A stretch of DNA of 7,711 nucleotides from Gammaproteobacteria bacterium (GTDB taxonomy: Bacteria; Pseudomonadota; Gammaproteobacteria; SZUA-152), in assembly GCA_030599435.1 (NCBI GenBank), contig JAUVNZ010000068.1, positions 1 through 7,711 on the forward strand. Direction: 5' to 3'. Positions 7,471 to 7,711 of the stretch are shown one piece after another. Position numbers and translations under genes: made by a program. A model generated the notes under the pieces. The model had not been told where the DNA came from and did no database searches. It worked only from the letters and a program-made list of their open reading frames with translations. The first letter of the stretch is position 1; every line of letters begins with the position of its first letter.

Positions 7471-7711
7471 CTAGATAGTTAAGCCGCTTTCACGAGCGGC
7501 ATCTGCCAACGCTTTCACGCGACCATGATATTTGAATCCGGAACGATCAAATGCAACTTGCTCAACACCCGACTTTTTGGCGCGCTCAGCAATCATTTGA
7601 CCAATTTTTGTAGCCGCTTCAACATTACCCGTATGTTTTAAACCTGACTTTACATCAGCTTCAACAGTAGAGGCACTGGCGATAACTGAGGATCCATCTG
7701 GCGAAAATATC
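7471..7711 (-). CDS. rplR: 50S ribosomal protein L18, C-terminal part (5' end outside the window)
   Basis: Reading in frame from the right edge to a TAG stop at 7471-7473 gives 79 residues, beginning [20 protein letters not shown] and ending [13 protein letters not shown]. The blocks [19 protein letters not shown] and [20 protein letters not shown] are clear L18 matches. L18 binds 5S rRNA and helps attach it to the 50S central protuberance. E. coli L18 has 117 residues, so roughly the first 38 residues and the start codon are missing because the window ends, not because the gene is broken. The next gene, rpsE, starts 33 nt after the stop, as in the standard spc order. Confidence 0.96.
   Translation of the reverse strand, partial: IFSPDGSSVIASASTVEADVKSGLKHTGNVEAATKIGQMIAERAKKSGVEQVAFDRSGFKYHGRVKALADAARESGLTI

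Noticed and set aside
7471..7711. rplR as a truncated pseudogene
   Set aside because: The frame is open to the window edge and matches L18 throughout. The missing start is due to the window boundary.
1..7711. CRISPR array, insertion sequence, tRNA or a defence/biosynthetic system
   Set aside because: No repeated spacers, terminal inverted repeats with a transposase, tRNA-like fold or unknown gene cluster is visible. The window is accounted for by housekeeping genes and one transporter.

Overview
The window is a conserved chromosomal segment of a gammaproteobacterium. It holds the 3' half of the spc ribosomal-protein operon followed by the complete alpha operon, all read leftwards on the minus strand, and then an unrelated membrane transporter gene on the same strand. 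Gene order and protein sequences (SecY, RNA polymerase alpha, S11, S13, L36) resemble the Escherichia coli arrangement closely. I cannot name the genus. The one strongly non-enteric trait in the ribosomal block is a zinc-finger (C+) ribosomal protein S4.

Layout from right to left, which is the direction of transcription: the C-terminal two thirds of rplR (cut by the window edge), rpsE, rpmD, rplO, secY and rpmJ form the end of spc. rpsM, rpsK, rpsD, rpoA and rplQ form alpha. The rpsE-rpmD-rplO-secY junctions are very tight (3, 1 and 6 nt), which suggests translational coupling. The alpha genes are spaced by 33 to 70 nt. A good sigma70-like promoter candidate sits between rpmJ and rpsM, where the alpha promoter is expected. 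A perfect 18-bp inverted repeat with A/T tracts ends the block 30 nt after rplQ.

Together these genes make 30S proteins (S4, S5, S11, S13), 50S proteins (L15, L17, L18, L30, L36), the alpha subunit of RNA polymerase and the SecY translocation channel. The set therefore couples ribosome supply to transcription and protein export.

Left of the terminator, a 420-residue YeeE/YedE-family protein (117-1379) is probably an independent unit with its own ribosome binding site and a weak promoter candidate. The family is linked to transport of thiosulfate or other sulfur compounds. A GC-rich nested stem-loop follows it at 53-90. Positions 1-52 show nothing I can call, and no gene-free stretch exceeds 300 bases.

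I found no undescribed multi-gene system. The points worth a second look are the C+ S4, the short leader before rpsM, a perfect hairpin just upstream of the rpoA ribosome binding site, and two arginine-to-cysteine changes in alpha.
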